Of a stretch of 64,000 bases of DNA, positions 26,650 through 34,526 are shown piece by piece. A program made the position numbers and the translations under genes. The notes under the pieces were generated by a model, which worked only from the letters and a program-made list of their open reading frames with translations, made no database searches and was not told the origin of the DNA. The stretch covers positions 930,001 through 994,000 of the forward strand of contig NZ_CP088017.1 of NCBI RefSeq assembly GCF_021049285.1. Direction: 5' to 3'. The stretch comes from Ruania halotolerans. GTDB taxonomy: Bacteria > Actinomycetota > Actinomycetes > Actinomycetales > Beutenbergiaceae. Position 1 is the stretch's first letter, and each line of letters begins with the position of its first letter.

Positions 26650-26749
26650 CGTCATCCCTCCAGTGCACGTCGTCGGACGGACACCGTAACGCGGCCCCGC
26701 GTGGTACTCGAACGCGACGGCTTCACCGCAGGGACGGTCGCCGATGTCC

Positions 26750-27490
26750 TTACGCGTTGACGCCGCCGTCAACGGTGATGGCAGTTCCAGTGATGTAGGC
26801 ACCCTCAGGCCCCGCCAGGTAGGCGACAAGTGCAGCAATCTCCTCTGGGGTGCCGTATCGGCCCAGCGCGGTGAGTGCTCGCTCAGCGTCGGCGTCGGGC
26901 GAATCGGCGGGGTTCATTTCGGTGTCGGTCGAACCGGGGTGAACCACGACGGCGGTGATCCCGTGCTCGCCGAGATCGCGGGCAATGCCCTTGGTGAACC
27001 CCACGAGTGCTGATTTGCTCATGGCGTACAGGCTGATCCCCGGCCCAGGCACTCGTTCGACGAAACTGCTGCCAATGCTGATGATCCGGCCGCCGGCGCC
27101 CAGGTGGGGTATTGCAGCCTGGACGGCGACGAATACGGCGCGCATGTGGACGGCCATCGTCCGTTCGTAGTCAGCCAGCGTCAGATCCTCGATCCGGCCG
27201 TACGGGAAGATCCCGGCATTGTTGACCACGATGTCCAACCCCCCGAGGGCCTGCACCGTCGACTCCACCGCGGACTCCACCTGAGCCGGGTCCTCCATGG
27301 CGGCCTCTATGGCGATGGCGGTACCGCCATCGGCACTGATCTGGTCGACAACCTGTTGCGCGCGGTCCTCGGAGGCGTGATACGTCAACGCGACGCGGGC
27401 ACCGTCCGCGGCCAGTCGTTGAGCGATGGCGGCCCCGATGCCCCGGCTACCTCCAGTGACGAGGGCGGTCTTGTCTAGTAGTCGGCTCAT
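26750..27490 (-). CDS. SDR-family oxidoreductase (FabG-like)
   Basis: A 246-residue short-chain dehydrogenase. It shows TGGSRGIG for the cofactor, NNAG in IVVNNAGIFPYG, Ser in IISIGSSFVERVPG, catalytic YAMSK, and the C-terminal ITGTAITVDGGVNA. Loss of the Arg after the glycine motif is not seen (TYHASEDRA follows), so NADPH use is likely. The ATG at 27490 follows GTGGAGA. It is divergent from a TetR regulator gene across a spacer with a clear inverted repeat, so it is probably repressed by that regulator. Its substrate is unknown. Confidence 0.93.
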   Translation of the reverse strand: MSRLLDKTALVTGGSRGIGAAIAQRLAADGARVALTYHASEDRAQQVVDQISADGGTAIAIEAAMEDPAQVESAVESTVQALGGLDIVVNNAGIFPYGRIEDLTLADYERTMAVHMRAVFVAVQAAIPHLGAGGRIISIGSSFVERVPGPGISLYAMSKSALVGFTKGIARDLGEHGITAVVVHPGSTDTEMNPADSPDADAERALTALGRYGTPEEIAALVAYLAGPEGAYITGTAITVDGGVNA

Positions 27491-27520
27491 TGCGGTCTCC
27501 ACTCGATGATCTGAAATATG

Positions 27521-27557
27521 TAGCGATCACTACATATAATATTGTGTAGTGATCGCT
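27521..27557. promoter_or_regulatory. TetR operator between divergent SDR and tetR
   Basis: AGCGATCACTACA (27522-27534) and TGTAGTGATCGCT (27545-27557) form a perfect inverted repeat with a 10-base AT-rich spacer. Each half also resembles the shorter palindrome TGTAGCGATCACTACA at 27519-27534. A TATAAT lies at 27535-27540. Binding here would control both genes. Confidence 0.75.
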
Positions 27558-27616
27558 CCTCAATCGTCAAACGGCGCGATGAAGTAGGCGAGGGGCGAAG
27601 ATCAGGAGGTGAGCTG

Positions 27617-28234
27617 ATGGCAGCGCGAGGTCGTCCGCGCACCTTTGACAGGGACGCGGCTCTGCGGAAGGCGATGGAGGTGTTCTGGCGTCGAGGCTAT
27701 GAGGGCGCCTCAGTTGCGATGCTGACGGCGGAACTCGGGATCACCGCAACCAGTCTGTACGCCGCCTTCGGCTCTAAGGCCGAGTTGTTCGACGAGGCCA
27801 TCGAGCTGTACGACCCGCCAGGCGGTACGCCGACGGACGAGGCCCTGACCAGGCCCAAGGCCAGCGATGCGATTGAGGCCGTGTTGCGTGCCCATGCCGA
27901 CGCCTACACAGATCCCGCGACACCTCCCGGCTGCATGGTCGTGCTCGCGGCGATCAACCTTGGCTCCGGCCACGAAGAGGTCGACCGCAAGCTCACTGTT
28001 CGTCGTCACCATGACCGGGAGACGATCGAAGCTCGGATTGAGCGCGGAATCTCCGAAGGTGACCTGCCCGCGCACCTGGATGCCGCAGCGGCTGCGTCCT
28101 ACGTTCAGACGGTGCTGCACGGACTCTCGATCCAGGTCCGTGATGGGTTCAACCGCGCGCAGGCGCACGCTGTCGTCGACATAGCCATGACGGGCTGGAA
28201 TGCTCTGGTCGAGGGGGCGGCGCGTGATCTCTAA
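27617..28234 (+). CDS. TetR-family transcriptional repressor
   Basis: A 205-residue repressor starting at ATG 27617 behind AGGAGG. The N-terminal helix-turn-helix reads GRPRTFDRDAALRKAMEVFW, then AELGITATSLYAAFGSKAELF. The C-terminal ligand domain includes PPGCMVVLAAINLGSG, typical of the AcrR/TetR_C_16-type group that senses small organic or oxidised molecules. It is divergent from the SDR gene, and the inverted repeat at 27521-27557 is its likely operator. The further upstream GTG at 27542 lies within that operator and is unlikely to be used. Confidence 0.93.
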   Translation: MAARGRPRTFDRDAALRKAMEVFWRRGYEGASVAMLTAELGITATSLYAAFGSKAELFDEAIELYDPPGGTPTDEALTRPKASDAIEAVLRAHADAYTDPATPPGCMVVLAAINLGSGHEEVDRKLTVRRHHDRETIEARIERGISEGDLPAHLDAAAAASYVQTVLHGLSIQVRDGFNRAQAHAVVDIAMTGWNALVEGAARDL

Positions 28235-28382
28235 GTCCAGGCATACGCCGAGACCGCAGCCCGGTTCCGACGCGGACGAGGAGTGATCTGTGTAGCCGGA
28301 GCACGTGGATCGGACGATGTGGGCGGTCACGGTGATCGCGGGCCGGCGAGCGTGGCAGGGGCGCTGCGCCTACGATTTGAAC

Positions 28383-28547
28383 ATGCTCAAGTTCGTCGCC
28401 TTCCTGCTCATCGCCTGGCTCGTCGTTTCCGTTCTCGGGCTACTCATCGAGGGTTTGCTCTGGCTCACCTTCATCGGCCTCGTTCTCTTCCTCGCCACGG
28501 CCGGTTACCTATGGTTTAAGCGGAAGACCGGCAGCAACGCCGCGTAA
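28383..28547 (+). CDS. Small two-helix membrane protein
   Basis: A 54-residue protein with two membrane helices: MLKFVAFLLIAWLVVSVLGLL and a second one from LLWLTFIGLVLFLATAGYLW. It ends in a basic KRKTGSNAA. The start is ATG 28383 with a leaderless promoter (TACGAT at 28371-28376, six bases before). Similar very short two-helix proteins are common and mostly uncharacterised in actinobacteria. Nothing nearby suggests a partner. The promoter and hydrophobic pattern support it as real. Confidence 0.75.
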   Translation: MLKFVAFLLIAWLVVSVLGLLIEGLLWLTFIGLVLFLATAGYLWFKRKTGSNAA

Positions 28548-28548
28548 G

Positions 28549-28851
28549 TCACCTCACCGTCGTGAACCGGTCGACGGCGGGTCCAGATCGTTGCGGCGCT
28601 GCCCGGGCCGATCGTCTCCTCCGGCGTACGCTGTAGCCTCTCGGCGCCGTTCGATCTCCTCGATCCAGATCGGTGCGAACGGAGAGGTCACCGCGGGATT
28701 CGTTCACGGCACGAATCGTCGAATCCTCGAGTTCCGCCAGCTCGGCCAGCACCTCGGCCGCCGCGTCGCTCACTGTCGCTTCTGGCACCACAACCTCCGG
28801 TCCGTCTCGTGGCAGCCACCCGATGACGGCGAGGAATCGCTGTTGCGACAC
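28549..28851 (-). CDS. Doubtful small protein, possibly frameshifted
   Basis: A 100-codon frame from GTG 28851. The first half looks protein-like (FLAVIGWLPRDGPEVVVPEA, then AAEVLAELAELEDSTIRAVN). The second half turns into an Arg-rich string. In the next frame the same DNA reads SPFAPIWIEEIERREATAYA and runs to its own stop, which looks more natural and has its own GTG start (28699-28701). So either two small frames or one gene broken by a one-base shift near 28700 is present. No ribosome site is visible. I do not recognise a family. Confidence 0.3.
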   Translation of the reverse strand: MSQQRFLAVIGWLPRDGPEVVVPEATVSDAAAEVLAELAELEDSTIRAVNESRGDLSVRTDLDRGDRTAPRGYSVRRRRRSARAAPQRSGPAVDRFTTVR

Positions 28852-28889
28852 CAGGGACCAATGTCCCCGCGCTCTCCTACAATCCCCGC

Positions 28890-29642
28890 ATGAGCTCTCG
28901 CCTGAAGGTGCACACGTGGGCCTCGCCCGAACCAGCCGCCACCCTCGTTCTCCTGCACGGCATCACCGACTCGGGCCGGTGCTGGGCCGATGCGATAGCC
29001 CACTGGTACCCGACCTACACCGTGATCGCCCCGGATGCGCTCGGGCACGGTGAGTCGGACCGGTTCCGTCCCGACGAGCTCGAGAGGGACCCGATCGAGC
29101 CGATGCTCGCCGAGACCATCGCGGTGCTGGAGCAGCTCCCCGGCCCGGCGATCCTGGTGGGGCACTCCATGGGCGGCGCCGCAGCGGCAGCTATCGCCTA
29201 CCGACGGCCGGACCTAGCCACCGCCGTCGTACTCGAAGACCCCTCGTGGCGCGACCTCCCGCCCGATCGCGAGCGTGCGCGCGGGCGGGATTTCCTCGGC
29301 GGCCGCGGCCAACCGGGCAAGCATTGGCCGGCAAGCGAGATCGGGCCATGGCGCCGTGCCTACGATCAGACCGATCGTGCCTTCCTCGCCCAGGGGCGCG
29401 CTACGCCGTCGGATCCTTGGCGAGAGATCATCCGCGGGCTCACGGTGCCGACGCTGCTGGTCACCGGCACGAACGGCGTGATCCTCCATGAGGATCAGCT
29501 CGCCGAGATCCAGGCGATCGGCAACTCACGGGTCGAGATCGCCGTGATTCCTGGCGCGGGCCACTGCGTCCGCCGCGACAGCACCGACGCCTTCCACGCC
29601 ACCGTCGACCCGTGGATCCACCGTCATCGAGGGGCCGTATGA
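28890..29642 (+). CDS. Alpha/beta hydrolase
   Basis: A 250-residue hydrolase with all elements of the fold: LVLLHGITDSGRCW (oxyanion), ALGHGESDRF, the nucleophile elbow ILVGHSMGGAAAA (Ser), an acid near LLVTGTNGV, and the His in IPGAGHCVRRD. A cap region lies between about residues 115 and 195. The substrate is unknown. The start ATG 28890 has a textbook leaderless promoter, TACAAT at 28878-28883. Its stop overlaps the start of the ltrA-like gene (ATGA), so the two are coupled. Confidence 0.92.
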   Translation: MSSRLKVHTWASPEPAATLVLLHGITDSGRCWADAIAHWYPTYTVIAPDALGHGESDRFRPDELERDPIEPMLAETIAVLEQLPGPAILVGHSMGGAAAAAIAYRRPDLATAVVLEDPSWRDLPPDRERARGRDFLGGRGQPGKHWPASEIGPWRRAYDQTDRAFLAQGRATPSDPWREIIRGLTVPTLLVTGTNGVILHEDQLAEIQAIGNSRVEIAVIPGAGHCVRRDSTDAFHATVDPWIHRHRGAV

Positions 29643-30886
29643 ACGAGCACGCACCGACGAGGCGCCATCATCGCATCGCTCGGATGATCGGGCGCGACCC
29701 GAACGAGTCGCACCGCCCGGCCACCCCGCTCGAACTGCTGCTCGACCTCACGTTCGTGGTGGCGTTCGCCCAGGCGGGCAGTCAGATGGCGCATCTGCTC
29801 GCCGAGGGGCACGTCGGTGCCGCCCTGTTCGGGTTCGCCGTCGCGACGTTCGCGATCTGCTGGGCCTGGATCAACTACACCTGGCTCGCCTCGGCCTACG
29901 ACAACGACGACGCGGTATTCCGCACTGCCACGCTCGTGGTGATGGTCGGTGTGCTGATCGTCGCGCTCGGCATCCCGGACGTGTTTCACTCCGTCGACGA
30001 GGGGGTCCACCTCGACAACCGCGTGATGGTGTTCGGCTATATCGTGATGCGGGCGGCCACCCTGGGTCTGTGGGTGCGTGCCGCCCGCCACGACCCGGCG
30101 CGCCGTCGCACCTGTATGAGCTACGTGACCACCACTGCGATCGCACAGGTCGGCTGGGTGGTGATGTTCATCATCGACCCGCCGCTGTCGGTGGTGTGGA
30201 TCCCGCTGCTTCTGCTCGTGCTGTTCGAGATGCTCGGCCCGGTGCTCGCCGAACGTCAGGACGCAGGCACGCCCTGGCACCCGCACCATGTGGCTGAGCG
30301 CTACGGACTGCTGGTGATCATCACCCTCGGGGAGATTATCCTCGGCACCATCACCGCGATCTCGGCAGTGGTGGACGCTCAGGGCTGGACTGTCGAGGCC
30401 GCGCTCGTGGCGGTCGCGGGTACCGCGCTCGCCTTCGCGCTCTGGTGGGTCTACTTCACGATGCCCTCCGGCGAGATGCTTGCCAGGCATCGCGAACGCG
30501 GCTTCGCGTGGGGATATCTGCACATCATCCTGTACGGCTCGCTGGCCGCCGTCGGCGCCGGAATGCACGTGGGCGCGTACGTGATCGAGCACGAGGCGCA
30601 CGTCTCAGCCACCTTCGCAGTGCTCACGACGGCGGTGCCCGTGGTGGTCTTCCTACTCACCCTGTTCGTGGTCTACTCCCTGCTGATGCACGCCGTCGAC
30701 CGGCTCCACACCGTGCTGTTCGTCGGGGCGCTGGTGGCACTCGCGGGTGCGGTGTGGGCCGTCTCGATGGGCTTGTCGTTCGGCACGGCGCTGCTACTCG
30801 TGGCGCTCTCACCGGTGATCGTGATCATCGGCTATGAGACAGTCGGGCATCGACACCAGGCCGAGCTCATCGCTCGCGACACCTAG
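29639..30886 (+). CDS. Low-temperature requirement protein A (LtrA) family membrane protein
   Basis: A 415-residue polytopic membrane protein of about twelve helices. The signature TPLELLLDLTFVVAFAQAGS at the start of the first helix and ERYGLLVIITLGEIILGTI in the middle are diagnostic of LtrA-type proteins. The first member was linked to growth of Listeria in the cold; the molecular activity is unknown. The ATG at 29639 lies inside the stop codon of the hydrolase gene. The AlkD-like gene follows after seven bases, so a three-gene operon is likely. Confidence 0.92.
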   Translation: MNEHAPTRRHHRIARMIGRDPNESHRPATPLELLLDLTFVVAFAQAGSQMAHLLAEGHVGAALFGFAVATFAICWAWINYTWLASAYDNDDAVFRTATLVVMVGVLIVALGIPDVFHSVDEGVHLDNRVMVFGYIVMRAATLGLWVRAARHDPARRRTCMSYVTTTAIAQVGWVVMFIIDPPLSVVWIPLLLLVLFEMLGPVLAERQDAGTPWHPHHVAERYGLLVIITLGEIILGTITAISAVVDAQGWTVEAALVAVAGTALAFALWWVYFTMPSGEMLARHRERGFAWGYLHIILYGSLAAVGAGMHVGAYVIEHEAHVSATFAVLTTAVPVVVFLLTLFVVYSLLMHAVDRLHTVLFVGALVALAGAVWAVSMGLSFGTALLLVALSPVIVIIGYETVGHRHQAELIARDT

Positions 30887-30893
30887 GCCGGCC

Positions 30894-31580
30894 ATGTCAG
30901 CCGCCGAGGAGATCGTCGCCGCGCTTCGCGAGCACGCCACCGACACCGAACGCGAGAAGATCAGCCGCCGGCTGCGTGGGAGCAGCCGCCCCCTCGGGGT
31001 GCGGATGGGCACGGTCTTCGACCTGGCCAAGCAGCACCGGGATATCGGTCTGGGCGAGGTCACCGGACTGCTGCGGTCCCCGTGGTACGAGGCCCGGATG
31101 GTCGGGGTGAGCATTCTCGACTTCCGTGCCCGCCGCCAGCTCACCGACGATCAGCGGGCCGAGTTGGCCAGGCTCTACCTGGACAACCACGACACGATCG
31201 ACACCTGGGACTTCGTGGACCGTGCCGCGCCCCGTGTGCTCGGCGGGTGGCTGCTCACCCGCACCGACCGCAGTGTGCTGGAGACCCTCGCCCGTTCAGC
31301 TGACACCTACGAGCGCCGCTCGGCGATCACCGCCACCTTCTGGCTGGTCCGAAACGGTGAGATCGCCGATGCTCTGGCGATCGCAGGGCTGCTTGCCGAT
31401 GACGCCGAAGTGGACGTGACGGCGTCCGTGGGCGTGGCGCTGCGGGAGGTGAGTGTGCAGGACCGCGAGGCTGCCATCGCCTTTCTGCGCCGCCGAGGAT
31501 CCGACATGCCCCGCCCGGCGCTACGGACCGCCGTCAGCAAACTCGACGAGCCGCTGCGCAGCGAATTGCTCGGTCACTGA
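30894..31580 (+). CDS. AlkD-like DNA alkylation repair protein
   Basis: A 228-residue all-helical protein of the HEAT-like AlkC/AlkD family. These DNA glycosylases remove alkylated bases without flipping them. The block RSPWYEARMVGVSILDFRAR and the active-site-like segment NHDTIDTWDFVDRAAPRVLG match AlkD, where Trp and Asp at this place contact the lesion. Repeats continue to the C-terminus (RRSAITATFWLVRNGE, VALREVSVQDREAAI). The ATG 30894 is chosen over an upstream in-frame start inside ltrA. It is last in the hydrolase-ltrA-alkD operon and convergent with yeiH. Confidence 0.85.
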   Translation: MSAAEEIVAALREHATDTEREKISRRLRGSSRPLGVRMGTVFDLAKQHRDIGLGEVTGLLRSPWYEARMVGVSILDFRARRQLTDDQRAELARLYLDNHDTIDTWDFVDRAAPRVLGGWLLTRTDRSVLETLARSADTYERRSAITATFWLVRNGEIADALAIAGLLADDAEVDVTASVGVALREVSVQDREAAIAFLRRRGSDMPRPALRTAVSKLDEPLRSELLGH

Positions 31581-31585
31581 GGAGG

Positions 31586-32707
31586 TCAGGGTCCGAGGAG
31601 TGCCTGCAGACCGAGGCTGCCACCGGTGACCACCAGCCACAGCACGCCGCCGAGGAGCAACGGAGCCGGACCGGCGCGCCGCAGCGCGGGAAGGTCGGTG
31701 GCCAGCCCAATCGCGCCGAGGGCCGCGGTGATGAGCAGGCTGGAGAGCCCACCGGCAGCACCCTGGATGAAGCTCGGTATCCAGCTGAGGGAGTTCAGCC
31801 CTGCCACCACCACGAATGCCACCAGGAACCAGGGCACCAGGCGCCACACTGGCCGGGGCGCATCGGACCCGCGGCCCGCCCGGTCGCGTCGCGCGACCAG
31901 CGCCGCCAGCACGAGGCAGATCGGGATGATCGCCAGCGTGCGGCTCAACTTCACCACGACCGCAGTGTGCGCGGCTTCGGGGGAGTAGCTGCCGGCCGCC
32001 GCCACCACCGAGGACATGTCGTTCACCGCGGTACCGGCGAGCACGCCGAATGCCGCATCGCTGAGACCGAGGGCGTACCCGAGCGGTGGGAAGGCGATCA
32101 CCGCGACGATGTTGAACACGAAGACCGTGCTCAGCGCGTACGCCACCGCACTTCCTGCCGGGCGCAGTACCGGCGTCACAGCGGCGATCGCGGACGCGCC
32201 ACACACGGCGGTGCCCACTCCGATCAGGGTGCGTAGGTCGCGGTGCACACCGAGCAGGCGCCCCAGCCCGACGGCGGCCCCCAGGCAGAGCAGCAACGTC
32301 CCGATGGTCACGGGGAGCGCATCGCCCCCGGTCCGCGCCACCTCGCCCAGGCTGAGGTGCACGCCCAGGAGCACGACGGCGATCTGCAGGCCCCACCTGC
32401 TGGCGACCGGGAGAACGGGTGCCCACGCCTGCCGGCGTCGAGGGCCGGCGGCGGTGGCAAGCAGTGCGCCGCCGAGGATGGCGATGACCGGCGGCCCGAT
32501 CAGCGGCAGGAAACGTCCCGCGAGGGTAGCGACCGCCGTCAGCAGGATGCACGTGAGCAGTCCGGTGAGTTGCGCGCGGCGCCGGCCCTGGCTGGGCGGG
32601 GTTGTGGTCGCTTTCCGGGTGAGAACCGACCACCACCGTGCGCACGGACCTCGCGCTTGACCTCGAGGCGCGCAGTCTCTGGTGACGGCGAGCTCGGTGG
32701 TGGCCAT
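31586..32707 (-). CDS. YeiH/UPF0324-family membrane protein (putative sulfate exporter)
   Basis: A 373-residue membrane protein with about ten helices. Family blocks include GPPVIAILGGALLAT, WGLQIAVVLLGVHLSLGEV, LIGVGTAVCGASAIAAVTPV, FGVLAGTAVNDMSSVVAAAG and TAVVVKLSRTLAIIPICLVL. The family is annotated as putative sulfate exporter and is often linked to sulfur compounds. The first 45 residues are a soluble, Arg-rich extension. It is divergent from a LysR regulator, the same layout as yeiH-yeiE in enterobacteria, so that regulator is the likely controller. Confidence 0.92.
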   Translation of the reverse strand: MATTELAVTRDCAPRGQARGPCARWWSVLTRKATTTPPSQGRRRAQLTGLLTCILLTAVATLAGRFLPLIGPPVIAILGGALLATAAGPRRRQAWAPVLPVASRWGLQIAVVLLGVHLSLGEVARTGGDALPVTIGTLLLCLGAAVGLGRLLGVHRDLRTLIGVGTAVCGASAIAAVTPVLRPAGSAVAYALSTVFVFNIVAVIAFPPLGYALGLSDAAFGVLAGTAVNDMSSVVAAAGSYSPEAAHTAVVVKLSRTLAIIPICLVLAALVARRDRAGRGSDAPRPVWRLVPWFLVAFVVVAGLNSLSWIPSFIQGAAGGLSSLLITAALGAIGLATDLPALRRAGPAPLLLGGVLWLVVTGGSLGLQALLGP

Positions 32708-32764
32708 TCTTCGATGCTCCCGGTAGCGGAGCCTGGCCAGTACCTACCGTATTCCTAGATGGAC

Positions 32765-32779
32765 ATAGGCGTAACCTAT
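32765..32779. promoter_or_regulatory. LysR-type binding dyad in the yeiH-lysR spacer
   Basis: ATAGG (32765-32769) and CCTAT (32775-32779) form a dyad with a five-base centre, of the T-N11-A type bound by LysR regulators. It overlaps the likely -10 box TAACCT (32772-32777) of the lysR gene, which fits autorepression. Confidence 0.6.
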
Positions 32780-32783
32780 AGGT

Positions 32784-33674
32784 GTGCCTGCACCGAAAGA
32801 CGTCACGCTCGACATGCTGCGACTGCTCGTCGCGGTCGCCGATCGCGGCAGCATCTCTGCCGCCGCACGCGCCGCCGGAGTGAGCCAACCCTCGGCGAGC
32901 GCCCGGATCAAAGACCTGGAGCGCCGTCTCGGCCTTGAGTTGGTGGACCGCCGCAGCCGTGGCGCCCAGCTGACCACGGACGGACGCACCGTCACGGACT
33001 GGGCGAGGGCCGTCGTCGACGCGGCTGAGGTGCTCATCACCGGTGCCCAGGCGCTCGCCGGGCAGCACGACTCGCAGCTGACCGTGGCGGCCAGCCAGAC
33101 GGTGGGGGAGTACCTGATGCCAGCCTGGTTGGCTGCCTACCGGCGGCGTAGTGCGGGGCTTCCGGTGCGGTTGCGGGTGATGAACTCGGCCGATGTGGTG
33201 GCTGCGCTGCGGGCGCGTGAGGTCGATCTCGGGTTCGTCGAGTCTCCGGCAGTGCCGGCAGACCTGGCGCGGCGCCGGGTGGGAACGGACCGGCTCACGC
33301 TCGTGGTGGGGCCCGAGCATCCGCTCGCCCGCCGACGCCGCCCGCTCACCCGTGATCAGTTGCTCGGCCTCGCGCTGGCTTCCCGCGAGGACGGCTCCGG
33401 CACCCGGGACACGCTCACTCGTGCGCTGGGACAGCCCGTACGGCCGGCGTTGGAACTCGGCTCGAACGCCGCCGTGAAGGTGGAGGTGGCATCCGGCGGC
33501 TACCCGGCAGTGCTGAGCGCGCTCGCGGTGAACGCGGAGATCAGCGACGGGCGGCTGGTGGAGATCGACCTGCCGGGCGTGGACCTGAGCCGGCACTTGC
33601 ATGCGGTGTGGCGGCGCGGGGTCCGCCTGCCTGCGCCCGCGGACGACTTCCTGCGCGGAGTGCTCGGCCGCTGA
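32784..33674 (+). CDS. LysR-family transcriptional regulator
   Basis: A 296-residue regulator with an N-terminal winged helix (LDMLRLLVAVADRGSISAAA, then GVSQPSASARIKDLERRLG) and a periplasmic-binding-protein-like sensor domain. It resembles the YeiE/CysB-like branch with SQTVGEYLMPAWLAAYRRR and SGGYPAVLSALAV. The start GTG 32784 is probably leaderless (TAACCT at 32772-32777). Divergent yeiH is its likely target. A long perfect palindrome lies about 95 bases after its stop codon. Confidence 0.94.
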   Translation: MPAPKDVTLDMLRLLVAVADRGSISAAARAAGVSQPSASARIKDLERRLGLELVDRRSRGAQLTTDGRTVTDWARAVVDAAEVLITGAQALAGQHDSQLTVAASQTVGEYLMPAWLAAYRRRSAGLPVRLRVMNSADVVAALRAREVDLGFVESPAVPADLARRRVGTDRLTLVVGPEHPLARRRRPLTRDQLLGLALASREDGSGTRDTLTRALGQPVRPALELGSNAAVKVEVASGGYPAVLSALAVNAEISDGRLVEIDLPGVDLSRHLHAVWRRGVRLPAPADDFLRGVLGR

Positions 33675-33767
33675 GTGCCCTGGTCGTGACGTGCGATGGT
33701 CGCGGGGCTCCGGGACAGGACGCAGTCCGCAGCACCCACCACCTCTCCGCAGGGACCACCTCGATGC

Positions 33768-33823
33768 CGAGCGCAACCTTGTGCGGCGTTCACCGCCGCA
33801 AACGCCGCACAAGGTTGCGCTCG
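33768..33823. repeat. Perfect 23-bp-stem palindrome
   Basis: The arm at 33768-33790 (starting CGAGCGCAACCTTG) is repeated in perfect reverse complement at 33801-33823, with a ten-base loop CACCGCCGCA. It is placed between lysR and the arsR promoter. There is no T-tract. Its length resembles the palindrome at 20341, but the sequence is unrelated. Confidence 0.9.
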
Positions 33824-33885
33824 CGGCTGGGACGGGACGGGAGGAGGAGAGGGGCGCGCGGATGCGGCGCGACTTGAAAGAAGTG

Positions 33886-33914
33886 TTGCGAAAGAGTTGT
33901 TGCAGGTCTATCGT
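33886..33914 (+). promoter_or_regulatory. Promoter of the arsR-MFS operon
   Basis: TTGCGA (33886-33891) and TATCGT (33909-33914) are separated by 17 bases. The ATG follows the -10 box by six bases, so the message should be leaderless. The spacer repeats TTGTTGC/GTTGCGA elements that could be part of an operator. Confidence 0.7.
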
Positions 33915-33920
33915 GCGGAT

Positions 33921-34526
33921 ATGAGAATCGATGATCCCGGCGCTATGCGGGCCCTGGCCCACCCCCTGCGGATCGAGCTATTCGAACGGCTCGCCATCGA
34001 AGGCACCGCCACCGCGAGTGAACTCGCCGAATTGGTCGGAGCCACCCCGGCGAACTGCTCCTTCCACCTGCGCACGCTCGCCAAGCACGGCTACATCGAG
34101 CGGGTGGAGGGCGCCACCGGCAGGGACCGCCCGTGGCGGGTGGTCGACATCGAACAGTCCTGGTCCGCGGGCGAGCGCGACGGCTCTGACCGGGATCTCG
34201 CCGCCCGCGCGCTGGAGTCGTCCTTCCTGGAGTGGGAGACCGGACGGCTTCGTCGCGCGGCGGGGCGACCGACGCCGTCGGGCTGGACGGACGCGTTGAC
34301 CACCGGCGGCGCGACGTTGCACCTCACCCCGGAGGAGGCCAAGGACGTCTCGGCGCGGATCGGGGAGATCGTGCGTGAGTATGTGCCCCGTTGGGAGAAC
34401 CCGGAACTACGACCCGAGGGCGGCCGCCCGGTGCGCATCTTCACCGCCACCTACCTGGTGGAACCCGCCACCAACAGCACCGAGAACTTCGCCACTGCCG
34501 ACGACGGTACCGAGGACCAGCGATGA
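33921..34526 (+). CDS. ArsR-like winged-helix regulator
   Basis: A 201-residue regulator of the ArsR/HTH_20 type. The N-terminal domain reads DPGAMRALAHPLRIELFERL, then ASELAELVGATPANCSFHLRTLAKHGYIERV; no metal-binding cysteines are arranged as in true ArsR metal sensors. The C-terminal half (LHLTPEEAKDVSARIGEIVREY) is common in regulators placed before MFS exporters. The ATG 33921 is fixed by the leaderless promoter. Its stop overlaps the MFS start (ATGA), so it probably controls its own operon in response to a compound the exporter removes. Confidence 0.92.
   Translation: MRIDDPGAMRALAHPLRIELFERLAIEGTATASELAELVGATPANCSFHLRTLAKHGYIERVEGATGRDRPWRVVDIEQSWSAGERDGSDRDLAARALESSFLEWETGRLRRAAGRPTPSGWTDALTTGGATLHLTPEEAKDVSARIGEIVREYVPRWENPELRPEGGRPVRIFTATYLVEPATNSTENFATADDGTEDQR

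Noticed and set aside
29624-30601. 325-codon minus-strand frame opposite ltrA
   Set aside because: His/Asp-rich mirror frame of a hydrophobic plus-strand gene; no coding features of its own.
31521-33962. 813-codon open frame on the minus strand
   Set aside because: It is the complement of lysR, yeiH and part of other genes. Its translation is rich in Arg, His and Pro with no domain; the real genes have clear families and promoters.
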